DNA of 64,000 nt from an uncultured Oscillospiraceae bacterium. GTDB taxonomy: Bacteria > Bacillota > Clostridia > Oscillospirales > Oscillospiraceae. Positions 8,826 through 18,489 of this stretch are shown piece after piece. The translations under genes were made by a program, and so were the position numbers. The first letter of the stretch is position 1, and each line of letters starts with the position of its first letter. The stretch spans positions 1-64,000 of the forward strand of contig CANQXG010000007.1 of NCBI GenBank assembly GCA_947627735.1, in the 5' to 3' direction. The notes below the pieces were generated by a model. It was not told the origin of the DNA, made no database searches, and saw only the letters and a program-made list of their open reading frames with translations.

Positions 8826-10379
8826 ATGGCAGAAGAATTTGCCGTCCGCATGGTGGACGTCACCAAGTCCTTCGGGCAGGTGCTGGCCAACAACAAGGTC
8901 TACCTGGAGCTGAGAAAGGGCGAGATACTGTCCCTGCTGGGCGAAAACGGCAGCGGCAAGACCACCCTGATGAACATGCTCTCCGGCATCTATTTCCCCG
9001 ACGCGGGTCAGATCTACATCAACGGCCGGGAGGTGACCATCTCCTCCCCCCACGACGCCTACGCCCTGGGCATCGGCATGGTGCACCAGCACTTCAAGCT
9101 GGTGGACGTGCTCACCGCCGCGGAGAACATCGCCCTGGGCCTGCCCGGCGGCGCGGTGGTGGACCGGAAGTCCATCGCCAAAAAGGTCCGGGAGATATGC
9201 GGCCGGTACGGCTTCGACGTGGACCCGGACAAGAAGGTCTACGACATGTCCGTGTCGGAGAAGCAGACCCTGGAGATCGTCAAGACCCTCTACCGCGGCG
9301 CGGACATCCTCATCCTGGACGAGCCCACCGCCGTGCTCACCCCCCAGGAAACGGAGAAGCTGTTCGCGGTCATGCGCAACATGCGCTCCGACGGCAAGAG
9401 CATCATCATCATCACCCACAAGCTGGCGGAGGTGCTGGCCATCTCCGACCGGGTGACGGTGCTCCGGAAGGGGGAGTACATCGGGGACATGGACACCGCC
9501 AAGGCGGACGCCCGTGCCCTGACGGACATGATGGTGGGCCGGACCGTGACGCTGAACATCCAGCGGGATCAGCCGGAGCGGCCCCAGCGGCGGCTGGAGA
9601 TACGCAACCTGACCGTGAAGGACTCCGACGGCGTGGTGCGTCTGGACGACATCAACCTGGACGTGTACGCCGGGGAGATACTGGGCGTGGCGGGCATCTC
9701 CGGCTGCGGCCAGAAGGAGCTGCTGGAGGCCATCGCTGGCCTGCAGCCGGCTGTGTCAGGCTCCAGCGTGAAATACCGCCCCACCGGGCCGGACGGCCCC
9801 GCCGAGGAGCTGCTGGGTCTGGGGCCTCGGGCCGTCAGCGACAGGGGCATCCGCCTGGCCTTCGTGCCGGAGGACCGGCTGGGCATGGGCCTGGTGGGCA
9901 GCATGGACCTGGCGGACAACATGATGCTCAAGAGCTACCGCACCCTGGGCAAGGGCATGTTCACCCAGCGCCGCCAGCCCTATGAGCTGGCCCGGGAGGT
10001 GGTCCGGGAGCTGGAGGTGGTGACCCCCAGCATCGAAACGCCGGTGCGCAAGCTGTCCGGCGGCAACGTGCAGAAGGTCCTGGTGGGCCGGGAGATCGCC
10101 ATGCACCCCTCGGTGCTGATGAGCGCCTACGCGGTGCGGGGGCTGGACATCAACACCTCCTACACCATCTACCGGCTGCTGAACGAGCAGAAGAAGGCCG
10201 GTGTGGCGGTGATCTACGTGGGGGAGGATCTGGACGTGCTGCTGCAGCTGTGCGACCGGATCGCGGTGCTGTGCTCCGGCCGGCTCAACGGCGTGCTGGA
10301 TGGCCGCACCGCCACCAAAGAAGAGGTAGGCTACCGCATGACGGCCATGGCGGACAGCGGAAAGGAGGCCCGGGTATGA
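8826..10379 (+). CDS. ABC transporter ATP-binding protein (dual NBD, BMP/nucleoside type)
   Basis: LLGENGSGKTTL Walker A, LILDEPTAVLTPQE Walker B, second NBD with KLSGGNVQKVLVGREI. Confidence 0.9.
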   Translation: MAEEFAVRMVDVTKSFGQVLANNKVYLELRKGEILSLLGENGSGKTTLMNMLSGIYFPDAGQIYINGREVTISSPHDAYALGIGMVHQHFKLVDVLTAAENIALGLPGGAVVDRKSIAKKVREICGRYGFDVDPDKKVYDMSVSEKQTLEIVKTLYRGADILILDEPTAVLTPQETEKLFAVMRNMRSDGKSIIIITHKLAEVLAISDRVTVLRKGEYIGDMDTAKADARALTDMMVGRTVTLNIQRDQPERPQRRLEIRNLTVKDSDGVVRLDDINLDVYAGEILGVAGISGCGQKELLEAIAGLQPAVSGSSVKYRPTGPDGPAEELLGLGPRAVSDRGIRLAFVPEDRLGMGLVGSMDLADNMMLKSYRTLGKGMFTQRRQPYELAREVVRELEVVTPSIETPVRKLSGGNVQKVLVGREIAMHPSVLMSAYAVRGLDINTSYTIYRLLNEQKKAGVAVIYVGEDLDVLLQLCDRIAVLCSGRLNGVLDGRTATKEEVGYRMTAMADSGKEARV

Positions 10380-11473
10380 ATCACGAATCCCTGCTGCACA
10401 TCTCCAAGCGGGACGGGCTGGTCTGGTGGCGGGCCTGGCTGATCCGGCTGGCCGGCCTGCTGCTGGGCATGGCCGTGAGCGCCGTGGTCATCTACGCCAT
10501 CACGAAGCTGAACCCGGTGCGGGTGTACGCGGCCATGTGGGACGGCGCCTTCGGCACCACCCGCCGGGCCTGGGTCACCACCCGGGACACCATGATGCTG
10601 CTGTGCATCGCCGTGGGCCTGGCCCCCGCGTTCATGATGCGGTTCTGGAACGTGGGCGCCGAGGGCCAGATCCTCATGGGCGGCTGCGCCACGGCGGCGG
10701 TGCTGCTGTATGTGGGCAACGCCTGCCCCACCTGGCTGCTGCTTCTGATGGGGGCGGCGGTGAGCCTGCTGGCCGGCGCCATATGGGGCCTGATCCCCGC
10801 GCTATGCAAGGCCCGCTGGAACACCAACGAGACCCTGTTCACCCTGATGATGAACTATATCGCCATCCAGATCACCTGCTTCCTGGTGGCCAAGTGGGAG
10901 AACCCCAAGGGCTCCAACTCCGTGGGCATCATCAACTCCCGCACCCAGGCCGGCTGGTTCCCCAGCCTGTTCGGCCAGCAGTACGTGCTGAACGTGATCC
11001 TGGTGCTGGCGGCGGCGGTGCTCATGTTCCTGTACCTGCGCTACACCAAGCAGGGCTATGAGATCTCCGTGGTGGGCGAGAGCGAGAACACCGCCCGCTA
11101 CGCCGGCATCTCCGTGCGGCGGGTCATCATCCGCACCATGGCCATCTCCGGGGCGGTGTGCGGCTTCTCCGGCTTCATCGCCGTGTCCGGCTCCGGCCAC
11201 ACCATCTCCGTGGACACCGCCGGCGGCCGGGGCTTCACCGCCATCATCGTGGCCTGGATGGCCAAGTTCAACACCATGGTGATGATCCTGATCGCGCTGC
11301 TGCTGGTGTTCCTGGAAAAGGGCGCCATCCAGATCGCCTCCCAGTTCCATCTGAACGACTACGCCTCCAACGTGGTGGAGGGCATCATCCTGTTCTTCCT
11401 GCTGGGCAGCGAGTTCTTCATCCAATACTCCGTCCGGTTCCGTCACAGCCACAAAAAGGAGGTGGAGGCATGA
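10376..11473 (+). CDS. ABC transporter permease (BMP/nucleoside type)
   Basis: Hydrophobic; MRFWNVGAEGQILMGG motif; ATGA overlap with upstream ATPase. Confidence 0.88.
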   Translation: MNHESLLHISKRDGLVWWRAWLIRLAGLLLGMAVSAVVIYAITKLNPVRVYAAMWDGAFGTTRRAWVTTRDTMMLLCIAVGLAPAFMMRFWNVGAEGQILMGGCATAAVLLYVGNACPTWLLLLMGAAVSLLAGAIWGLIPALCKARWNTNETLFTLMMNYIAIQITCFLVAKWENPKGSNSVGIINSRTQAGWFPSLFGQQYVLNVILVLAAAVLMFLYLRYTKQGYEISVVGESENTARYAGISVRRVIIRTMAISGAVCGFSGFIAVSGSGHTISVDTAGGRGFTAIIVAWMAKFNTMVMILIALLLVFLEKGAIQIASQFHLNDYASNVVEGIILFFLLGSEFFIQYSVRFRHSHKKEVEA

Positions 11474-12453
11474 CACAGCTCATCTCCCTGCTCACCGGCG
11501 CCATCGTGTTCGGCACGGTGATCCTCTACGGCGCCGTGGGCGAGATCATCACGGAGAAATCCGGCAACCTCAACCTGGGCGTGCCCGGGATCATGTACCT
11601 GGGCGGCATCGCGGGCCTGGCGGCGGCATTCCTCTACGAAACTCACGCGGCGGCGCCGGTGGGGATCGTGGGCCTGGCCGTGAGCTTCCTGGCGGCATTG
11701 GCCGCCTCCGCTCTGGGCGGGCTTATCTACGCCTTCCTCACCATCACCCTGCGGGCCAACCAGAACGTCACCGGCCTGACCCTGACCATCTTCGGGGCGG
11801 GCCTTGCCAACCTGTTCGGCGGCAGCCTCAACGCCATGGCCGGCGGCGTGGGCCAGATCCATGTGGCCCTCACCAGCCAGTCCTACCGGGCCTATATCCC
11901 GGCCCTGGCCGGCCTGGGCGGCGTGGGAAAGCTGCTGTTCTCCTTCGGCTTCATGGCCTACCTGGCCATCCTCATCGCCCTGGCAGCCAGCTGGTTCCTT
12001 GGCCGGTCCCGGGTGGGGCTGAACCTGCGGGCCGTGGGCGAGGACCCGGCCACCGCCGACGCCGCCGGTGTGAACGTCACCCGCTACAAGTACCTGGCCA
12101 CCTGCGTGGGCGCGGCCATCTCCGGTCTGGGCGGGCTGTACTACGTGATGGACTACATCAAGGGCACCTGGACCACGGACAGCACCATCGAGGCCCTCGG
12201 CTGGCTGGCGGTGGCGCTGGTGATCTTCGCCACCTGGCGGCCCGCCCGGGCCATCTGGTCGGCCTATCTGTTCGGCGTGCTCTACTGGGCCTACAACTAC
12301 ATCACCGGCCTGAGCCGGGCCAGCATAGAACTGTTCAAGATGCTGCCCTATGTGGTCACCATCATCGTGCTGGTGGCGGTGAGCATGCGCCGGTCCCGGG
12401 AGTCCCAGCCGCCCCACAGCCTGGGCCTGAGCTACTTCCGCGAGGAACGATGA
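11470..12453 (+). CDS. ABC transporter permease (BMP/nucleoside type)
   Basis: GEIITEKSGNLNLGVPGIMYLGG motif; ATGA overlap with upstream permease. Confidence 0.88.
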   Translation: MTQLISLLTGAIVFGTVILYGAVGEIITEKSGNLNLGVPGIMYLGGIAGLAAAFLYETHAAAPVGIVGLAVSFLAALAASALGGLIYAFLTITLRANQNVTGLTLTIFGAGLANLFGGSLNAMAGGVGQIHVALTSQSYRAYIPALAGLGGVGKLLFSFGFMAYLAILIALAASWFLGRSRVGLNLRAVGEDPATADAAGVNVTRYKYLATCVGAAISGLGGLYYVMDYIKGTWTTDSTIEALGWLAVALVIFATWRPARAIWSAYLFGVLYWAYNYITGLSRASIELFKMLPYVVTIIVLVAVSMRRSRESQPPHSLGLSYFREER

Positions 12454-13100
12454 TGCGCTTTGAACACATCTTTTTCGACCTGGACGGGACGCTGACGGAC
12501 CCGGGCACAGGCATCACCAACGCCATCATGTACGCCCGGAAAAAACGGGGGCTTGACCCGGGCCGGAATGAGGATTATTATAAGTTCATCGGCCCGCCCA
12601 TGCCCCAGAGCTTCGTGGAGTACTGGGGCGTGAGCCTGGACGAGGCCAAGGCCATCCTGGCCGATTACCGGGAATACTACGCGCCGAAGGGCATCTTTGA
12701 AAACAGCGTGTATCCCGGCATCCCCCAGGCCCTGGCGGCCCTCAAGGCCGCAGGATGCAAGCTCTATGTGGCCACCTCCAAGCCCACGTTCATGTCCGAG
12801 CAGATCGTGGAGCGCTTCGGCCTGGCGCCCTATTTCCTGACCGTGTCCGGCAGCGACCCGAACCGGTCGGACAGCACCAAGGCGGAGGTGATCCGCGCCG
12901 CCCGGGACCGGTTCGGCATAGATATAGCCCGGGCCGTGATGGTGGGCGACCGGAGCTACGACGTGGCGGGGGCGCTGGAGTGCGGCATCCCCTGTGTGGG
13001 CGTGGCCTACGGCTACGGCTCCCGGGAGGAACTCACCCAGGCCGGGGCGGTATACGTGGCCGACACGCCCGCCGACCTGGCGGCCTGGCTGCTGGGCTGA
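12450..13100 (+). CDS. HAD family hydrolase (phosphoglycolate phosphatase-like)
   Basis: HIFFDLDGTLTDPGTGITNAI; MVGDRSYDVAGA. Confidence 0.85.
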   Translation: MMRFEHIFFDLDGTLTDPGTGITNAIMYARKKRGLDPGRNEDYYKFIGPPMPQSFVEYWGVSLDEAKAILADYREYYAPKGIFENSVYPGIPQALAALKAAGCKLYVATSKPTFMSEQIVERFGLAPYFLTVSGSDPNRSDSTKAEVIRAARDRFGIDIARAVMVGDRSYDVAGALECGIPCVGVAYGYGSREELTQAGAVYVADTPADLAAWLLG

Positions 13101-13116
13101 TACAGATTTTGGATCG

Positions 13117-13244
13117 AAGCCGCCTGACGCGGCATCGCGGGAACAGACCCCCTGACAGATCTCAGCGAGGGATGTTTTCGCGAGGCGAGAAAGGCGGCGC
13201 AGGGAATACTTTGTGTATTGCCAAGCCGCCTGACGCGGCATCGC
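13117..13244. repeat. Intergenic palindromic repeat with flanking 22-bp direct repeats
   Basis: aagccgcctgacgcggcatcgc at 13117-13138 and 13223-13244; central hairpin 13191-13231 (aggcggc...gaatac ttt gtatt...gccgcct). Confidence 0.65.
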
Positions 13245-13298
13245 AAAAAAAGACCCGCTGAGAAAGGAGATGGAATGATGGACGCTGGCGATAGTACC

Positions 13299-13365
13299 GG
13301 CACAAAACGGGGCCGAACCGCGCGGGCGTCCGTCGCCCGCTAGCTTTTCACGGCCTCTTTGTGCC
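13299..13365 (+). ncRNA. Candidate structured leader upstream of mgtE
   Basis: Three nested helices: 13299-13306/13358-13365 (ggcacaaa/tttgtgcc), 13311-13315/13351-13355 (ggccg/cggcc), 13322-13328/13334-13340 (gcgggcg/cgcccgc). Confidence 0.5.
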
Positions 13366-13395
13366 TTCCGAATACCCATATAAGGAGGAAGGACG

Positions 13396-14775
13396 ATGGC
13401 TGAACGCACCCTTACCCTGGACCAGACCGTTCTGGCCCTGGTCGAGCAGAAAAAATACGCCACCCTGCGGGACATCCTGGTGACCATGATCCCGGCGGAC
13501 ATCGCCGCCCTGTTCGAGGAGATGGACGACGAGCGCTCCCTGCCGCTGCTGTTCCGGCTGCTGCCCAAGGACATGGCGGCGGAAACCTTCGTGGAGATGG
13601 AGCCAGAGTTCCAGGAGCTGCTCATCCGCGGCTTTTCCGACAGCGAGCTGAAGGAAGTGGTGGATGAGCTGTACGTGGACGACGCGGTGGACCTGGTGGA
13701 GGAGATGCCCGCCAACGTGGTCCGGCGCATCCTGAAGCAGGCGGACGCGGAGACCCGCAAGCTCATCAACAACATCCTCCAGTACCCGGACGACTGCGCC
13801 GGGTCGCTGATGACCACGGAGTTCGTGGACCTGCAGCCCACCATGACCGTTGCCGACGCCGTCAAGCGCATCAAGCGCACCGGCACCGACAAGGAGACCA
13901 TCAACATCTGCTACGTCATCGACGACGGCAGGCACCTTCTGGGCACGGTGTCCATCCGCACCCTGATCCTGTCCGACGACGAGGCGGACATCGCCGACAT
14001 CATGTCGGAGAACGTCATCAGCGTGGGCACCCTCACCGACCAGGAGGACGCCACGGCGCTGTTTTCCAAGTACGACCTGACGGTGCTGCCGGTGGTGGAC
14101 AACGAAAACCGCCTGGTGGGCATCATCACCGTGGACGACGCGCTGGACGTGCTGGAAACGGAGACCACCGAGGACATCGAGATCATGGGCGGCATGACGC
14201 CCACCGACAAGCCCTATCTGAAGACCAGTGTCCGGGAGACCTTCAAGGCCCGGTTCCCCTGGCTGCTGCTGCTGATGATCTCCGCCACCTTCACCGGCCA
14301 GATCATCGCCAGCTTTGAAAATGCCCTGGCCGCCGCGGCGGTGCTCACCGCCTACATCCCCATGCTCATGGACACCGGCGGCAACTCCGGCTCCCAGGCC
14401 AGCGTCACCGTCATCCGCGGCATCTCCCTGAACGACATCGAGTTCAAGGACTATTTCCGGGTGCTGTGGAAGGAGATCCGGGTGGCCGTGATCTGCGGCG
14501 TGGCCCTGGCCGTGGCCAATTTCGTGAAGCTGATGCTGGTGGACCGGATGCTTTTCCACAACCCGGAGGTGACGGTCACCGTGGCGGCGGTGATCTGCAT
14601 CACGCTGGTGTGCACGGTGCTGTGCGCCAAGGTGGTGGGCTGCACCCTGCCCATGCTGGCGGAGAAGCTGGGCTTCGACCCGGCGGTGATGAGTTCGCCG
14701 TTCATCACCACCATCGTGGACGCCCTGAGCCTGCTCATTTACTTCCGCTTCGCGGTGGCCATATTGAAGCTATAA
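13396..14775 (+). CDS. mgtE: Magnesium transporter MgtE
   Basis: MgtE N domain, CBS pair, C-terminal MDTGGNSGSQASVTVIRG motif. Confidence 0.94.
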   Translation: MAERTLTLDQTVLALVEQKKYATLRDILVTMIPADIAALFEEMDDERSLPLLFRLLPKDMAAETFVEMEPEFQELLIRGFSDSELKEVVDELYVDDAVDLVEEMPANVVRRILKQADAETRKLINNILQYPDDCAGSLMTTEFVDLQPTMTVADAVKRIKRTGTDKETINICYVIDDGRHLLGTVSIRTLILSDDEADIADIMSENVISVGTLTDQEDATALFSKYDLTVLPVVDNENRLVGIITVDDALDVLETETTEDIEIMGGMTPTDKPYLKTSVRETFKARFPWLLLLMISATFTGQIIASFENALAAAAVLTAYIPMLMDTGGNSGSQASVTVIRGISLNDIEFKDYFRVLWKEIRVAVICGVALAVANFVKLMLVDRMLFHNPEVTVTVAAVICITLVCTVLCAKVVGCTLPMLAEKLGFDPAVMSSPFITTIVDALSLLIYFRFAVAILKL

Positions 14776-14786
14776 AGCCGAGAAAA

Positions 14787-14816
14787 GCAAGAGCGCGGCA
14801 AACGCCGCGCTCTTGC
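14787..14816. terminator. Bidirectional terminator (mgtE / acyltransferase)
   Basis: gcaagagcgcggc-aaac-gccgcgctcttgc perfect 13-bp stem between convergent genes. Confidence 0.75.
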
Positions 14817-14829
14817 ATTATGATTTTCC

Positions 14830-15888
14830 TCACACGATGGACTTGAACACCGGCACCTTTTTCATCACCATGTCGGTGACGTAGGCCGCCGCGAAGGCGA
14901 AGGCCACCACCGCGATCAGCCCGGGGATGCCCCCCAGGCCCAGGGTGAAGGGGTCGAAGTGCAGGTACTTGTACAGCAGCCGCACATAGGCCATGTGGAT
15001 CAGATACACGCCGAAGGAGTGGCCGTCGATATTGCCCAGCACCCGCTTCACGCCGGCAAAGCCCTCCCGCTTCAAAGAGAAAAACCACCCGGCGATGCCC
15101 GCCGCCTGGACGATCACCAGCGGCGAGGTGTAGGAAAACAGCATCTCCGGCACCGGCCAGCCCCGCCGCATCTGCAGCCAGGTCAGCGCCGCCACGGCCA
15201 GGGTGCCCGCCACCGCCATGGCCCCGTAGGCCCGGCGGGGCAGCCTGTCGCCCCAGCGGCGGATGTAGTGGCCCAGAAACAGCCAGAAGGGGTAGATGGT
15301 GCTCACGTGGATATAAAACCCGCAGGGGATGTTCCATATGCCCAGCATGGGCAGCAGGGACTCGAACGCCCCGTACACGATCAGCAGATACCGGATGTCC
15401 CGCTCGTCGGAGGCAGCCGCCACCTTCTTATAGGCCGGCAGCAGCAGATAAAGCCCCACCAGGCAGTACAGGTACCACATGTGGGACCAGGTGTTGCCGG
15501 TGAACACCTCCGCCACGCCCCCCAGAAACACCCGCCAGGTGCGCATGGCGGGGTTGAAGATGGCCTCCAGCACCGCGAACAGCACCCCGAACACCACGAT
15601 GGCCTTCACCACCCGGGCGATATAGCGGCTGAACAGCTTCTTGTAGCCGATCTCACGCTCCGGCGCCAGCAGCAGCGCCCCGGTGACCATGATGAAGCAG
15701 GGCACCGCCCAGTACTGGGCGTTCAGCGCCACCTGGCAGACCGCCGTCTGCACCGCCGTCATGGACGGGCCGTACATCAAAATGGTGGAGTAGGCGGTGT
15801 GCATCAATATGATGCATAGGCACGCCGCCGCCCGCAAGCAGTCATAACCGGCGTCCCGCCGTCCGCTCCCCAGGGCCGCCTCGCTCAC
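14830..15888 (-). CDS. Acyltransferase family protein (acyltransferase 3, multi-TM)
   Basis: DCLRAAACLCIILMHTAYS..., SFGVYLIHMAYVRLLYKY. Confidence 0.85.
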   Translation of the reverse strand: MSEAALGSGRRDAGYDCLRAAACLCIILMHTAYSTILMYGPSMTAVQTAVCQVALNAQYWAVPCFIMVTGALLLAPEREIGYKKLFSRYIARVVKAIVVFGVLFAVLEAIFNPAMRTWRVFLGGVAEVFTGNTWSHMWYLYCLVGLYLLLPAYKKVAAASDERDIRYLLIVYGAFESLLPMLGIWNIPCGFYIHVSTIYPFWLFLGHYIRRWGDRLPRRAYGAMAVAGTLAVAALTWLQMRRGWPVPEMLFSYTSPLVIVQAAGIAGWFFSLKREGFAGVKRVLGNIDGHSFGVYLIHMAYVRLLYKYLHFDPFTLGLGGIPGLIAVVAFAFAAAYVTDMVMKKVPVFKSIV

Positions 15889-16556
15889 CAGAACAGGCCT
15901 CCCGTGATGCAGCCGTCGCTGCCGCTGTTGTAGGTCTGCTGGGCGGCAGCCGCCGCGGCGGCCTCCTCCTCGGCCTTGCGCTGCAGCTCCGCCTCATGGA
16001 AGTCGATCTCCGCCTGACTGGTGTCCACGCTCTCGCCGTCGGCGTCGGTATAGATCAGATACACCAGTTCCTCGTCGGTCAGGGCGATCTGCCCCTCCAC
16101 GAAGTCACCGGCGGGCACGTCGTGCATGGTCAGGCCCGCGCCGTCCGCCAGCTTCACCCACACGTCCACTGGCCCGGCGGCCGGGAAGAACATCTGCCGG
16201 CGCTCCTCCGCCAGGAACGGGCCGTCCTCCCCCAGCAGCTCCTCGGACCAGTCCTCGCCCTCGTACTGGGTGTACACCTCGGTGATATCCTGGCCGGTGG
16301 TGTTGACCAGCTCCGCCGCGCAGCCGTCCTCGGCCTCCTGGCCGATCACGGGCAGCGGCTCCGGGGTGGGTTCCGGGGTAGGCTCCGGGGTGGGTTCCGG
16401 CGTCGCCTCCGGCTCCTCCTCGGCCAATATCTCCTCCTCAGGCTCCTCGACGGGGGCCGGCTCCTCGGTGGGAGCGCTCTCCGCCGCCTGGCCGCCGCAT
16501 CCGGCCAGCAGGCCCGCCGCCAGCACCAGCGCCAGGGCCAGGGTCAGCTTTCTCAT
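15885..16556 (-). CDS. Putative lipoprotein with Glu/Pro-rich (TPEP) repeats
   Basis: MRKLTLALALVLAAGLLAGCGG lipobox; EATPEPTPEPTPEPTPEP; overlaps the downstream acyltransferase gene by 4 nt. Confidence 0.75.
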   Translation of the reverse strand: MRKLTLALALVLAAGLLAGCGGQAAESAPTEEPAPVEEPEEEILAEEEPEATPEPTPEPTPEPTPEPLPVIGQEAEDGCAAELVNTTGQDITEVYTQYEGEDWSEELLGEDGPFLAEERRQMFFPAAGPVDVWVKLADGAGLTMHDVPAGDFVEGQIALTDEELVYLIYTDADGESVDTSQAEIDFHEAELQRKAEEEAAAAAAAQQTYNSGSDGCITGGLFW

Positions 16557-16599
16557 ATCTCTCCTCCTGTCTGTCTTCCCAAAAACCGCTCAGGCCGCC

Positions 16600-18372
16600 T
16601 CAGTCCGCCCGGGCGTAGTTCTTATACTGCCAGGTCCCTCTCTGGCCGTAGCGGATCTGATAGCCGTTCAGGCCGGTCTCATTGGTGAAGTTGGGGTCGA
16701 ACACGTACAGCTGCCCGTCCAGGATGATCTCGGTCCAGCCGTGGTCAGCGCCTATGGCGGACCAGCGGCTGCCCACATGGCCCTCCACGAAGTATACCTC
16801 ATAGCCCAGCAGCCGTGCCATCTGGTAGAAGGTGCTGGCCATGACGTAGCAGTTGCCGGTCTTCCTGGTGAAACCGTAGTTGGCGTAGAAATCGGAGTGG
16901 ATGGACCCCTTGGTGGCCCGCAGGTACCGGTTGGAGTAGGGCAGGGACTTGGACCAGTTGAAGGCCGCCCGCAGGTTCCAGCCCACCTTGTTCAGCACCT
17001 CGATGGCCTGGGCGCTGGTGGCGGTGAGATAGCCCTCGATGACGCCGTTTTCATCCACATGGAAGGTCTTGCCCAGAAGCTGCCTGTCCTCGTTGGTGAC
17101 CAGGAATCCGTCGGCATCCAGCAGGTACATATCCCCCTCCCAGTACTGGGGTCCCGTGGCCATGACGCCGCTGGATTTGAAAAACCGCGTCGCGCCCTCC
17201 ACGCTCTGCCAGCCGGTGAGCATGGCGCCGCCGTTGGCCGGGTCCAGGTAATAGGTCGCGCCGTTTATGTATCTGAGGCCGGTCTCCACCGCGCCGGTGT
17301 CGTCGGCGTGATACCAGGTCCCGCCGATCTGCAGCCATCCGGTGCGCACGGCGCCGAAGGTGCCGTCGTGACTGTCACTGAAATAATAGGTCTTCCCGTC
17401 CAGCACCTGGGTGCCGGAGAGCATCTTCCCGTCCGCGCCCATGTAGAAAAGGCGCTTTCCGTCGGAGTACCAGCCAAAGACCTGCCTGCCCGCGCTGTCG
17501 AAGCAGTACCAGTCCCCGCCGTCGTACAACCACCCGGTGTGCGCGGCGCCGAAGGTGCCGTCGTGGCTCTCATTGAGATAATAGGTCTCCCCGTCCAGCA
17601 CCTGGACACCGGAGAGCATTTTGCCCTCGGCGTCCATATAGAAGAGGTGCCTGCCGTCATTGTACCAGCCGGTGACCATGGCGCCGCTGCCGTTGAAGCA
17701 GTACCACGCCCCGTCCTGATACAGCCACCCGGTGTGCATGGCCCCGTCCGGCTCCAGGTAGTAGCGCGCGCCGCCCTCGTCCAGCCAGCCGGTGGCCATG
17801 GCCCCCGCGGCTGTCGGATCCAGATAGTACCACTTCCCGGCCACCCACTGCCAGCCGGTGACCTGCGCGCCGCTGTTTTTGAACCAATACCACGCCCCGT
17901 CCAGCTTCTGCCAGCCGGTGCGCATGGCGCCTGTGGCGTCCAGGTAATACCGCGCGCCGCCCAGGTCCTGCCAGCCGGTGAGGTAACCGCCCTTGCCGTC
18001 GCCGTAATACCAGACGCCCTTTTTCTTCACCCAGCCCGCCTGCAGGCTGTCCGCCGGCTCCTCGCCGTCCTGAGCGGCCTCGCCGTCCTCCGCCGGCTCG
18101 GCAGGCTCCTCCTCCGGATCGGACTGTTCCGGCTCGACAGGCGCCTCCGGTTCCTCAGAAGCCTCCGGCTCCGCCGGGACCTCCGCCGTTTCATCCTCCT
18201 CCGGCTCCGCCGGCTCGTCGGGCGTTTCCGCCTCATCCCCCGGCAGGGCCAAACTGTCGGTCGATACGCTCCCCTCCGGCTCCACCGGCTCTTCCGGCGC
18301 CCCGCTCACGGGGATGCTCAGGCCCGTGGCCATCAGCGCCGCCAGGAGGAAACTCAACAACCGTCTCATCAT
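16600..18372 (-). CDS. Secreted cell-wall-binding repeat protein with C-terminal transglutaminase-like domain
   Basis: Signal MRRLLSFLLAALMATGLSIPVSG; about 13 GW-type repeats (TGWQKLDGAWYWFKNSGAQVTGW...); C-terminal TGNCYVMASTF...DHGWTEI...YVFDPNF Cys-His-Asp pattern. Confidence 0.85.
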   Translation of the reverse strand: MMRRLLSFLLAALMATGLSIPVSGAPEEPVEPEGSVSTDSLALPGDEAETPDEPAEPEEDETAEVPAEPEASEEPEAPVEPEQSDPEEEPAEPAEDGEAAQDGEEPADSLQAGWVKKKGVWYYGDGKGGYLTGWQDLGGARYYLDATGAMRTGWQKLDGAWYWFKNSGAQVTGWQWVAGKWYYLDPTAAGAMATGWLDEGGARYYLEPDGAMHTGWLYQDGAWYCFNGSGAMVTGWYNDGRHLFYMDAEGKMLSGVQVLDGETYYLNESHDGTFGAAHTGWLYDGGDWYCFDSAGRQVFGWYSDGKRLFYMGADGKMLSGTQVLDGKTYYFSDSHDGTFGAVRTGWLQIGGTWYHADDTGAVETGLRYINGATYYLDPANGGAMLTGWQSVEGATRFFKSSGVMATGPQYWEGDMYLLDADGFLVTNEDRQLLGKTFHVDENGVIEGYLTATSAQAIEVLNKVGWNLRAAFNWSKSLPYSNRYLRATKGSIHSDFYANYGFTRKTGNCYVMASTFYQMARLLGYEVYFVEGHVGSRWSAIGADHGWTEIILDGQLYVFDPNFTNETGLNGYQIRYGQRGTWQYKNYARAD

Positions 18373-18444
18373 TTTTCCGCTACCTTCTTCCGCTTCCGCG
18401 CCCCCAAACAGGCGCATACAATATTCGTGAAACAAACCTAAAAA

Positions 18445-18474
18445 ATTATAATACCCCCCCCCCGGGTATTGCAA
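18445..18474 (-). promoter_or_regulatory. Promoter with G10 tract in the -35/-10 spacer
   Basis: Minus strand TTGCAA (18469-18474) - 18-bp spacer containing G10 (18454-18463) - TATAAT (18445-18450). Confidence 0.75.
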
Positions 18475-18489
18475 GCAGATGGGCAAAAA

